Source: JBCBAP01 sp038532435
GTDB lineage: Bacteria; Pseudomonadota; Alphaproteobacteria; Rhodobacterales; Rhodobacteraceae
Length of the DNA: 11,197 nt
Direction: 5' to 3'
Assembly: GCA_038532435.1 (NCBI GenBank)
Contig: JBCBAP010000092.1
Coordinates: forward strand, 1 to 11,197
Shown: in pieces, positions 5,066 through 11,197 of the stretch
Layout: every line of letters begins with the position of its first letter
Numbering within the stretch: position 1 is the stretch's first letter
Position numbers and translations under genes: made by a program
The notes under the pieces: generated by a model
Databases searched by the model: none
What the model was told of the DNA's origin: nothing
Seen by the model: only the letters and a program-made list of their open reading frames with translations

Positions 5066-7048
5066 ATGAGCACTCAAGCGGGCAACGACAGCGAGGTCGG
5101 TCCGGGGCTTCAGAGCCTCCCCAACCTCATGGCCCGAAACGCGGAGAAGATGCCGGACGCGCCCGCCTACCGGGTCAAGGAATTCGGGATCTGGCAGAGT
5201 TGGACGTGGGCCGAGGCCCTCCAGGACATGCGCACGCTCGCGCTCGGCATGATGGACCTGGGCCTCGCGGATGGTGAACATGTCGCCGTAATCGGCCACA
5301 ACCGGCCGGAGCTTTACATCGCGATGGTCGCCGTCTCCGCCGCCGGGGGCGTGCCAGTGCCGCTCTATCAGGACGGTGTGGCCGAGGAGATGGCCTATGT
5401 CCTCGATCATTGCGGGGCAAAGTTCGTCATCGCCCACGATCAGGAGCAGGTGGACAAGGTGATGGAGATCGCCGACCGCCTGCCGGACCTGCGTCACGTG
5501 ATGTTCCTCGACCCTCGCGGCCTGCGCAAGTACGACCGCAGCAAGTTGCACGACATGGCAGATGTGCGCGCGCGAGGGCAGGCGGCCAGCGCGGAAGAGC
5601 AGCACCGGCTCGACGTGATGATGGCCGCCTCCAAGCTCGATGACACCTGCATCATGCTCTACACCTCCGGCACGACCGGGCGGCCGAAAGGTGTGGTGCT
5701 TTCTAACCGCAACATCATCGTGACAGCGAAGAACTCCGCGGAGTTCGACGGGCTGCGGCAGGATGACAGCGTGCTTGCCTACCTTCCGATGGCCTGGGTG
5801 GGCGACTTCATCTTCTCGATGGGGCAGGCGCTCTGGACCGGGTTCTGCGTGGCCTGTCCGGAAAGCCCGGACACCATGCAGCATGATCTGCGGGAGATCG
5901 GGCCGACCTACTTCTTCGCGCCACCGCGGTTCTTTGAAGGATTGCTCACCACCGTGATGATCCGGATGGAGGATGCAAGCCCGCTCAAGCAATGGCTGTT
6001 CAAGCGCTACATGGATGTAGCGAAGCGGGTTGGACCGGCCCTGCTCGACGGAAAACAGGTGAGCGGTGGTGACAGGTTCGCCTACTGGCTTGGCAACCTC
6101 TTCGTCTACGGCCCGCTCAAGAACACCCTCGGCATGAGCCGGGTGCGGGTGGGCTACACCGCCGGAGAGGCGATCGGGCCGGAAATCTTCGAGTTTTACC
6201 GCTCCCTCGGCATCAATCTCAAACAGCTCTACGGTCAGACGGAGGCGTCGGTCTTCATCACCCAGCAGCCGGACGGTGAAGTGAGGGCGGACACGGTGGG
6301 TGTCGCCTCCCCGGGCGTGGAGCTCAAGATCGCAGACAGCGGCGAGGTCTTCTACCGCTCCCCGGGCACATTCGTGGAATATTACAACAACGCGGAAAGC
6401 ACCGCCGGGACCAAAGACGCGGAAGGCTGGGTCGCGACCGGCGACGCAGGCTTCATCGAGGAAAGCTCCGGCCATCTGCGCATCATCGACCGTGCAAAGG
6501 ACGTGGGGAAGATGGCCGACGGGTCGCTGTTCGCGCCCAAGTATGTCGAGAACAAGCTGAAATTCTTCCCCAACATCCTCGAGGCGGTTGTCTTCGGAGC
6601 CGGGAAGGACCGATGCACGGCCTTCATCAACATCGACCTGACGGCGGTGGGCAACTGGGCGGAGCGTAACAACATCGCCTACGCAAGCTATCAGGAGCTA
6701 GCGGCCCACCCCGAGGTCTATGCCACCGTGCAGGCCCATGTGGAGGAGGTGAACCGGAGCGTTGCTGAAGATGAGATGCTCTCGGGCTGCCAGATCCACC
6801 GGTTCCTGATCCTTCACAAGGAGCTTGATGCGGATGACGGGGAACTGACCCGCACCCGCAAGGTGCGCCGCCGGATCATTGAGGAACGGTACGCGGATCT
6901 CATTACGGCACTCTACGATGACAGCCCGACGGTGTTCGCCGAAACTGAAGTTACCTACGAGGACGGGCGCAAGGGCTCCATCAGCGCAACGCTGGAGATC
7001 CGGGATGCGAGCGTCGGGTCGGTGGCCCAGCGGATGGCTGCCGAATGA
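5066..7048 (+). CDS. Long-chain-type acyl-CoA synthetase (AMP-forming)
   Basis: A 660-residue ANL-superfamily ligase that activates a carboxylic acid with ATP and CoA via an acyl-adenylate. Visible motifs are the P-loop YTSGTTGRPKG (199-209), YGQTE (389-393), GWVATGDAGF (454-463) with the ribose-binding D460, IIDRAKDVGK in the hinge region, and LTRTRKVRRR near 594-603 with the likely catalytic lysine K599. The LTxTxKxRR ending and the length point to the long-chain/bubblegum-like group rather than short-chain ligases. The exact substrate cannot be read from the sequence. The ATG at 5066 is supported by GGGAGG (5050-5055); an upstream in-frame TTG at 4952 coincides with the -35-like hexamer and is rejected. 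The stop overlaps the next ATG as ATGA. Its operon partners are Liv-type transporter genes, which suggests it activates the imported compound. Confidence 0.92.
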   Translation: MSTQAGNDSEVGPGLQSLPNLMARNAEKMPDAPAYRVKEFGIWQSWTWAEALQDMRTLALGMMDLGLADGEHVAVIGHNRPELYIAMVAVSAAGGVPVPLYQDGVAEEMAYVLDHCGAKFVIAHDQEQVDKVMEIADRLPDLRHVMFLDPRGLRKYDRSKLHDMADVRARGQAASAEEQHRLDVMMAASKLDDTCIMLYTSGTTGRPKGVVLSNRNIIVTAKNSAEFDGLRQDDSVLAYLPMAWVGDFIFSMGQALWTGFCVACPESPDTMQHDLREIGPTYFFAPPRFFEGLLTTVMIRMEDASPLKQWLFKRYMDVAKRVGPALLDGKQVSGGDRFAYWLGNLFVYGPLKNTLGMSRVRVGYTAGEAIGPEIFEFYRSLGINLKQLYGQTEASVFITQQPDGEVRADTVGVASPGVELKIADSGEVFYRSPGTFVEYYNNAESTAGTKDAEGWVATGDAGFIEESSGHLRIIDRAKDVGKMADGSLFAPKYVENKLKFFPNILEAVVFGAGKDRCTAFINIDLTAVGNWAERNNIAYASYQELAAHPEVYATVQAHVEEVNRSVAEDEMLSGCQIHRFLILHKELDADDGELTRTRKVRRRIIEERYADLITALYDDSPTVFAETEVTYEDGRKGSISATLEIRDASVGSVAQRMAAE

Positions 7049-7293
7049 ACCAGATGACGCGGCAAATGCAGGTGGTGCTTGGCGGGTTGTTGATGGTCGT
7101 GGGTCCGCTCTGGTCGAGCGTTGCTCATTTCATGACCGGGTTCAGCGGAACGTATGTCGTGGGTGCCTGGTTCTTCGGCAGCGGGGTGTCACTGGTCCTT
7201 TTCGGCCCCCGATATCTCACGCTGATCGGTGCCGGGGCGGCCTGTGCCGCTCTCACATACGGACTTCTCAGCGCCATGGGGGACAGCGCATGA
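7045..7293 (+). CDS. Small membrane protein of unknown function
   Basis: An 82-residue hydrophobic protein that I do not recognise. Three membrane segments can be seen: about residues 8-28 (QVVLGGLLMVVGPLW and on), 36-54 (TYVVGAWFFGSGVSLVLFG) and 57-77 (YLTLIGAGAACAALTYGLL). There is no signal peptidase site and no cysteine pair. Its ATG overlaps the synthetase stop (ATGA at 7045-7048) and its stop overlaps the livG start (ATGA at 7290-7293), so it is embedded in the operon and probably translated by coupling. No good Shine-Dalgarno precedes it, only a GCGGA-like stretch, which also favours coupling. It may be an accessory to the transporter or to membrane recruitment of the synthetase, but this is guesswork from position. 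Confidence 0.75.
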   Translation: MNQMTRQMQVVLGGLLMVVGPLWSSVAHFMTGFSGTYVVGAWFFGSGVSLVLFGPRYLTLIGAGAACAALTYGLLSAMGDSA

Positions 7294-8111
7294 ACCAGAT
7301 GGTGCAGGATAGCTATGTGACCCCGGACGGGCGCACGATCGGGGGTGTGGTGCTGGAGGTAAAGAACATCACGCTGCGCTTCGGCGGGGTGGTGGCGATC
7401 AAGGACATCTCCTTTGACATCCGCGAGGGAGAGATCCGGGCGATCATCGGGCCGAACGGGGCGGGAAAATCCTCGATGCTCAACGTGATCAACGGCTTTT
7501 ACCACCCGCAGGAGGGCGAGGTCTGGTTCCGGGGCGAGCGGCGCAAGCCGATGAAGCCTTACCAGATCGCCCAGCAGGGTATAGCACGTACGTTCCAGAA
7601 CATCGCGCTCTTCAAGGGGATGAGCACGCTCGACAACATCATGACGGGCCGCTTCACCCACATGAAGGAGAACATGTTCTGGCAGGCTATCTGGAAAGGC
7701 CGCGCGGAAGCCGAGGAGAACGCAAACCGGGAGAAGGTCGAGCGTATCATCGACTTCCTGGAGATCCAGGCGATCCGCAAGACGCCCGTCGGGCGGTTGC
7801 CCTACGGTCTGCAGAAACGGGTGGAACTGGGCCGCGCGCTCGCCGCGGAGCCGAAGCTTCTGCTGCTCGATGAGCCGATGGCCGGCATGAACGTGGAGGA
7901 GAAGGAGGACATGTCCCGCTTCATCCTCGATGTGAATGACGAGTTCGGGACGACCATCGCCCTGATCGAACACGACATGGGGGTTGTCATGGACATCTCC
8001 GACCGCGTGGTGGTGATGGATTACGGTGCCAAGATCGGGGACGGCACGCCGGATGAGGTGCGGAGCAATCCCAAGGTTATCGATGCCTATCTGGGGGTCG
8101 CCCATGACTGA
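7290..8111 (+). CDS. livG: ABC transporter ATP-binding protein, LivG type
   Basis: A 273-residue nucleotide-binding subunit of a branched-chain amino acid (HAAT/Liv) family importer, cytoplasmic face. Walker A is GPNGAGKSS (54-62, K60), the Q-loop is TFQN (Q103), the signature is LPYGLQKRVE (170-179, the variant usual in the Liv family), Walker B is LLLLDEP (190-196, catalytic E195), and H228 in LIEHDMG is the H-loop. The extended loop after the Q-loop, FTHMKENMFWQAIWKG, is typical of LivG rather than the shorter LivF. The ATG at 7290 has GGGGGA (7278-7283) upstream and overlaps the preceding stop. An N-terminal extension of about 20 residues precedes the ABC core. A partner LivF gene is not in the window and would be expected downstream. 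Confidence 0.92.
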   Translation: MNQMVQDSYVTPDGRTIGGVVLEVKNITLRFGGVVAIKDISFDIREGEIRAIIGPNGAGKSSMLNVINGFYHPQEGEVWFRGERRKPMKPYQIAQQGIARTFQNIALFKGMSTLDNIMTGRFTHMKENMFWQAIWKGRAEAEENANREKVERIIDFLEIQAIRKTPVGRLPYGLQKRVELGRALAAEPKLLLLDEPMAGMNVEEKEDMSRFILDVNDEFGTTIALIEHDMGVVMDISDRVVVMDYGAKIGDGTPDEVRSNPKVIDAYLGVAHD

Positions 8112-8131
8112 CGTCCGTCCGGCCCGGGTTC

Positions 8132-8188
8132 GGGTTTTCCCCGATCCCGTCTCCCGCCCACCCACCCCGACGCGATCGGGGAAAACCC
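8132..8188 (+). repeat. Intercistronic stem-loop with C-rich (anti-G-quadruplex) loop, copy 2
   Basis: Left arm 8132-8151 pairs with right arm 8169-8188: 15 perfect outer pairs, one C-C mismatch, then four inner pairs (CGTC/GACG). The 17-base loop at 8152-8168 is TCCCGCCCACCCACCCC, so the minus strand reads GGGG-T-GGG-T-GGG-C-GGG. The core 8145-8172 matches 93-120 at 26 of 28 positions, while the outer stems are different sequences. It lies between livG (stop at 8111) and the livH ribosome-binding site. No U-tract follows. It could set the ratio of ATPase to permease by RNA stability or partial termination. Confidence 0.8.
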
Positions 8189-8218
8189 ACCTATCTCTGA
8201 CCGCCGAGGGGGCGCGTG

Positions 8219-9223
8219 ATGTCCGCTGATTTTCTGAACTTCATCGAGGTGGCGGTGAACGGGCTGATGGCCGGAGTGCTCTACGCGCTTGTGGCGCTCG
8301 GCTTCGTCCTGATCTTCAAATCCTCCGGCGTGTTCAACTACGCCCAGGGCGTGATGGCGCTTTTCGCCGCGCAGACGCTGGTGGGGATCCAGACCGGGCA
8401 GGTGCCCTTCGCCCACCTGATCAACGCGATGTTTGGCACCCATGTGCACAAGTTTGGCTGGGACATTCACAGTTTCCTGTCGATCGTCCTTACGGTTGGC
8501 GTGATGGTCCTGTTCGCCTGGATTGTCGTGAAGGTCATTCTGGTGAGGCTCGTGAACCAGGAACCGATCATCCTGTTCATGGCGACCATCGGCCTTGCCT
8601 ACTTCATGGAAGGCTTTGGTGACCTGATGTGGAACGCGGAGATCAAGACGCTGGACGTCGGGATCCCCTCGGGCGGTTCCTTCTGGTGGGAGGATGTTAC
8701 CATCGGCTGGGCCGCCGAGGGCGAACGCTACTACGGGATGTATATCGATGTGCTCGATGTGTGGGCCACGCTCATCGCGGTGCTGCTGGTGGCGAGCCTC
8801 GCGGCCTTCTCCCAGTACACGAAGGCGGGACGCGCGATGCGCGCGGTGGCCGATGACCATCAGGCGGCCCTGAGCGTCGGCATTTCGCTGAACCGGATCT
8901 GGATCATGGTCTGGGCCATCGCGGGGTTCGTGGCACTTGTCGCGGGCATGATGTGGGGGTCGAAATCCGGTGTGCAGTTCTCCCTGTCGCTGATCGCGCT
9001 CAAGGCCCTGCCGGTTCTCATGCTGGGCGGGTTCACCTCGATCCCCGGTGCTATCGTCGGCGGGCTGATCATCGGGGTCGGCGAAAAGGTGTTCGAGTAC
9101 ACCATCGGCCAGCCCTTCCTCGGCGGCGCGACCGAGAACTGGTTCGCCTACGTCCTCGCCCTCATCTTCCTCGTCTTCCGGCCCCAGGGTCTGTTTGGCG
9201 AGAAGATCATCGAGAGGGTCTGA
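8219..9223 (+). CDS. livH: ABC transporter permease, LivH type
   Basis: A 334-residue integral membrane subunit of the Liv-type importer. The N-terminal NGLMAGVLYALVALGFVLIFKSSGVFNYAQG is the classic LivH opening, including the FNYAQG motif. The segment TKAGRAMRAVADDHQAALSVGISLNRI is the cytoplasmic EAA-like loop that contacts the ATPase. ALPVLMLGGFTSIPGAIVGGLIIG and the ending VFRPQGLFGEK are also family hallmarks. About eight or more hydrophobic helices are visible. The ATG at 8219 is preferred, with GAGGGGG (8206-8212) six bases upstream; the adjacent in-frame GTG at 8216 is a minor alternative. A relatively long loop, WNAEIKTLDVGIPSGG and on to about residue 175, probably faces the periplasm. 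Confidence 0.93.
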   Translation: MSADFLNFIEVAVNGLMAGVLYALVALGFVLIFKSSGVFNYAQGVMALFAAQTLVGIQTGQVPFAHLINAMFGTHVHKFGWDIHSFLSIVLTVGVMVLFAWIVVKVILVRLVNQEPIILFMATIGLAYFMEGFGDLMWNAEIKTLDVGIPSGGSFWWEDVTIGWAAEGERYYGMYIDVLDVWATLIAVLLVASLAAFSQYTKAGRAMRAVADDHQAALSVGISLNRIWIMVWAIAGFVALVAGMMWGSKSGVQFSLSLIALKALPVLMLGGFTSIPGAIVGGLIIGVGEKVFEYTIGQPFLGGATENWFAYVLALIFLVFRPQGLFGEKIIERV

Positions 9224-9225
9224 CG

Positions 9226-9312
9226 ATGACCGGCATGCGCCTCCGGCGGGGATATTTTTGGACAGAAGAAGAGCGGGCGCGCGCCCGGGAGGTGAACCGT
9301 GTTCTATCGTGA
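9226..9312 (+). CDS. Possible 28-codon linker ORF between livH and livM
   Basis: A short frame encoding 28 residues (starting MTGMRLRRGYFW, ending EVNRVLS) begins two bases after the livH stop. GAGAGGG (9212-9218) lies seven bases upstream as a credible ribosome-binding site. Its stop (9310-9312) overlaps the livM GTG start region by 14 bases. It may be a coupling ORF that carries ribosomes to livM rather than a functional peptide. Much of it is the repeat-like segment at 9238-9273, so it may also be an accident of that repeat. Confidence 0.3.
   Translation: MTGMRLRRGYFWTEEERARAREVNRVLS
9238..9273 (+). repeat. Rhodobacterales-type short dispersed sequence
   Basis: The segment starts CGCCTCCGGCGGGGATATT and continues TTTGGACAGAAGAAGAG. 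It begins with a small hairpin (CGCC 9238-9241 with GGCG 9245-9248, loop TCC) and then runs purine-rich. From memory, near-identical sequences recur in and after genes throughout Rhodobacterales genomes. Only one copy is in this window, so repeat status cannot be shown here. Confidence 0.45.
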
Positions 9313-10375
9313 GGCGGGGGACTTCAAGACCTCCTACGTGGCGGACAGCCAGACCTTCCCGATCGCGTTCGACCGGTATCGCTACTTCGTGGTACTTGCG
9401 ATTGCCTTCGGCGTCATTCCGTTCGTGGCGACGGATTATGTCACCAACGCGATCCTGCTGCCGTTTTTGATCTATGCGATTGCAGCGCTGGGGCTGAACA
9501 TCCTGACGGGCTATTGCGGTCAGGTGAGCCTCGGCACCGGTGGGTTCATGGCCGTGGGCGCCTACGCGACCTACAAGCTGATGACCGCCTATCCGGACCT
9601 CAACATCTTTTTCATCGTCATCCTGTCGGGGCTGATCACGGCAGCGGTGGGCGTGCTCTTTGGTCTGCCGAGCCTGCGGATCAAGGGCTTCTATCTGGCG
9701 GTCGCCACGCTGGCCGCCCAGTTCTTCCTTGTGTGGATGTTCAACAAGGTGTCGTGGTTCTACAACTATTCCGCCTCCGGCCAGATCAACGCGCCGGAGC
9801 GGTCGGTGTTCGGGCAGGCGGTAACCGGGCCGAATGCGGAGCCCTGGGTGGCCTACCTCTTCTGCCTCGTCTTCGTTGTGTTGCTCGCCTGGTTTGCGCG
9901 AAACCTGACCCGGGGGCGGATCGGCCGGTCCTGGATGGCTATCCGGGACATGGACATTGCGGCGGAGATCATCGGGGTGAATCCGCTTCGCACGAAGCTG
10001 TCTGCCTTCGCGGTTTCGTCCTTCTTCGTCGGGATCTCCGGCTCGCTCTTCTTCGCGGTCTATCTCGGTGCGGTCGAGGTGGGCGAGGTCTACGGGATCC
10101 AGAAATCTTTCCTCGTGCTTTTCATGATCATCATCGGCGGGCTCGGGTCGATCTTCGGCAGCTTTGCCGGGGCGGCGTTCATGGTGCTGCTGCCGGTGTT
10201 CCTGAAGCTTCTGTTCGTGGACAGTTTCGGCTGGCCGACGGACCTTGCGGCCCATCTCAATTTCATCGTGGCCGGCGCTCTCATCGTCTTCTTCCTGATC
10301 GCGGAGCCCCACGGGCTCGCCCAGCTCTGGCGCATCGGGAAGGAAAGACTTCGACTTTGGCCCTTCCCTCACTAG
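9299..10375 (+). CDS. livM: ABC transporter permease, LivM type
   Basis: A 358-residue second permease of the Liv-type importer. After a hydrophilic N-terminus of about 28 residues come multiple hydrophobic helices with LivM hallmarks: LNILTGYCGQVSLGTGGFMAVGAYA, LPSLRIKGFYLAVATLA, the ATPase-contact loop RIGRSWMAIRDMDIAAEIIGVNP, and the IIIGGLGSIFGSFAGAAFM segment. The start is GTG at 9299, supported by GGGAGG (9287-9292) six bases upstream. No in-frame ATG gives a complete N-terminus, and the MFYREAGDFKTSY opening resembles LivM proteins of this cluster type in related bacteria (from memory). The C-terminal tail after EPHGLAQLW is short, with no fused ATPase domain. Confidence 0.92.
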   Translation: MFYREAGDFKTSYVADSQTFPIAFDRYRYFVVLAIAFGVIPFVATDYVTNAILLPFLIYAIAALGLNILTGYCGQVSLGTGGFMAVGAYATYKLMTAYPDLNIFFIVILSGLITAAVGVLFGLPSLRIKGFYLAVATLAAQFFLVWMFNKVSWFYNYSASGQINAPERSVFGQAVTGPNAEPWVAYLFCLVFVVLLAWFARNLTRGRIGRSWMAIRDMDIAAEIIGVNPLRTKLSAFAVSSFFVGISGSLFFAVYLGAVEVGEVYGIQKSFLVLFMIIIGGLGSIFGSFAGAAFMVLLPVFLKLLFVDSFGWPTDLAAHLNFIVAGALIVFFLIAEPHGLAQLWRIGKERLRLWPFPH

Positions 10376-10389
10376 GGTCCTAACCATGA

Positions 10390-10407
10390 CCCCGGGCGAA
10401 CCCGGGG
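10390..10407 (+). promoter_or_regulatory. GC-rich hairpin upstream of the binding-protein gene
   Basis: CCCCGGG (10390-10396) and CCCGGGG (10401-10407) form seven perfect pairs around a CGAA tetraloop, 15 bases after the livM stop and 27 bases before the next ATG. No T-run follows, so it is not a convincing terminator. Such hairpins often protect a downstream or upstream mRNA segment from exonucleases and can raise binding-protein output relative to permeases. A weaker alternative, GGGTC (10375-10379) with GACCC (10388-10392), would be mutually exclusive. Confidence 0.55.
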
Positions 10408-10434
10408 CAAACTCTTCAAACAGGGAGACTTGGA

Positions 10435-11197
10435 ATGAACTTCTCTAAACTGGCAGCGATGGGTGTTGCCGCGACCTGCATGGCGAGCCCGGTGTTGGCG
10501 GACCTGGTGTTCCCCTCGCTGAGCTACCGTACCGGCCCCTACGCCGCGGGCGGCATCCCGTTTGCGGATGGATATGCGGACTACTTCACGCTTCTCAATG
10601 AGCGGGACGGCGGCATCGGCGGTGTGAAGGCCCGGGTGCTGGAGTGCGAGACCGGCTACAACACCGAAAAGGGTGTGGAGTGCTATGAGAGCACGAAGGG
10701 CGAGGGCGCGCTTGTCTACCAGCCGCTTTCCACCGGCATTACCTATCAGCTGATCCCGAAGGCGACCGCGGACGGTATCCCGATCCATTCCATGGGCTAT
10801 GGGCGGACGTCCGCTGCTGACGGATCCGTTTTCTCAAACGTGTTCAACTACCCGGCGAACTACTGGAACGCGGCATCGAACATCGTCAACTACCTCCTTG
10901 AGGAGAACAATGGCGATCTGGGCGGCAAGCGGTTCGCGCTCGTCTATCACAACTCCGCCTATGGCAAGGAGCCGATCCGGACGCTGGAGGAGCTCGCGGC
11001 CAAGCACGGCTTCGAGCTGACCCTGCTGCCCGTCGACCATCCCGGTCAGGAGCAGAAGTCCCAGTGGCTGCAGATCCGGCGCGAGCGTCCGGACAATGTC
11101 ATCATGTGGGGCTGGGGTGTGATGAACCCGACCGCGATCAAGGAAGCCGCCAACATCCGCTACCCGATGGAGAACTTCATCGGCGTGTGGTGGTCCG
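10435..11197 (+). CDS. Periplasmic substrate-binding protein of the Liv-type ABC transporter, 3' truncated by window
   Basis: About 254 codons run open to the window edge with no stop. The ATG at 10435 has GGGAG (10423-10427) seven bases upstream. Residues 1-22 form a signal peptide (MNFSKLAAMGVAATCMASPVLA, in two parts: a basic start with a hydrophobic core, then the VLA cleavage site), so the mature protein begins DLVFPSLSYRTGPYA. The sequence fits the type I periplasmic binding fold of the LivJ/LivK family: an early FADGYADYFTLLNERDGGIGG segment, then ALVYHNSAYGKEP and the WLQIRRERPDNVIMWGWG strand region. It binds the imported ligand and delivers it to LivH/LivM. Ligand specificity is not readable; operon linkage to an acyl-CoA synthetase hints at a carboxylic acid. 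Confidence 0.9.
   Translation, partial: MNFSKLAAMGVAATCMASPVLADLVFPSLSYRTGPYAAGGIPFADGYADYFTLLNERDGGIGGVKARVLECETGYNTEKGVECYESTKGEGALVYQPLSTGITYQLIPKATADGIPIHSMGYGRTSAADGSVFSNVFNYPANYWNAASNIVNYLLEENNGDLGGKRFALVYHNSAYGKEPIRTLEELAAKHGFELTLLPVDHPGQEQKSQWLQIRRERPDNVIMWGWGVMNPTAIKEAANIRYPMENFIGVWWS

Noticed and set aside
5027..6475. 482-codon open frame on the minus strand opposite the acyl-CoA synthetase
   Set aside because: The sense strand encodes all ANL ligase motifs in order; the antisense frame has no motif and no plausible start context.
6879..7289. N-terminal extension of LivG upstream of 7290
   Set aside because: The extension is an out-of-frame reading of the synthetase end and the small membrane protein. 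The ABC core and the RBS point to ATG 7290.
82..8188. CRISPR or insertion-sequence explanation for the two similar stem-loops
   Set aside because: The two copies are about 8 kb apart, with no spacer array, transposase, target duplication or cas-like gene in the window.
8087..10387. 766-codon open frame on the minus strand opposite livH/livM
   Set aside because: It is antisense to two clear permease genes, is rich in His/Asp/Arg/Gly as expected for the complement of hydrophobic high-GC coding sequence, and shows no recognisable domain.

Overview
The window looks like a high-GC alphaproteobacterial chromosome, most likely Rhodobacterales. This rests on protein flavour, a heat-shock promoter of the alphaproteobacterial RpoH type, and a short sequence before livM that resembles a repeat I remember from Rhodobacterales intergenic regions. 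The assignment comes from recognition, not from a search. Every gene is on the + strand and packing is dense.

Region 1 (1-3392) is a glycolate oxidase operon: the last codons of glcD, then glcE, an unexpected gene, then glcF. Together GlcD (flavin/FAD subunit), GlcE (second FAD-binding subunit) and GlcF (iron-sulfur subunit) oxidise glycolate to glyoxylate and pass electrons to the respiratory chain. Between glcE and glcF lies a membrane-anchored protein with a degenerate receiver (REC) domain. It overlaps the glcE stop, and glcF begins 10 bases after its own stop. glcD and glcE are separated by a long stem-loop with a C-rich loop.

Region 2 (3393-4894) holds two stand-alone genes. The first is a secreted trypsin-like serine protease with an intact catalytic triad, whose ribosome-binding site can pair with an upstream CTCCC. 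The second is a compact heat-shock unit: an RpoH-type promoter, a 5' leader that folds like a ROSE RNA thermometer over the Shine-Dalgarno, an IbpA-type small heat-shock protein, and a strong intrinsic terminator.

Region 3 (4895-11197) opens with an AT-rich control region carrying an inverted repeat that resembles a TetR-family operator. A tightly coupled operon follows: long-chain-type acyl-CoA synthetase, an 82-residue membrane protein, livG-like ATPase, livH-like and livM-like permeases, and the start of a periplasmic binding protein cut by the window edge. Linkage of an acyl-CoA synthetase to a Liv-type transporter suggests uptake and CoA activation of a carboxylic acid rather than amino-acid transport; this is inference.

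The most unusual structure is a pair of intercistronic stem-loops, glcD/glcE at 82-134 and livG/livH at 8132-8188, about 8 kb apart in unrelated operons. Their 28-base cores match at 26 positions and their outer stems differ in sequence but both pair. Both 17-base loops read CCC-N-CCC-N-CCC-N-CCCC, so the opposite strand carries a one-base-loop G-quadruplex motif. The only two differences between the cores fall at single-base spacers.
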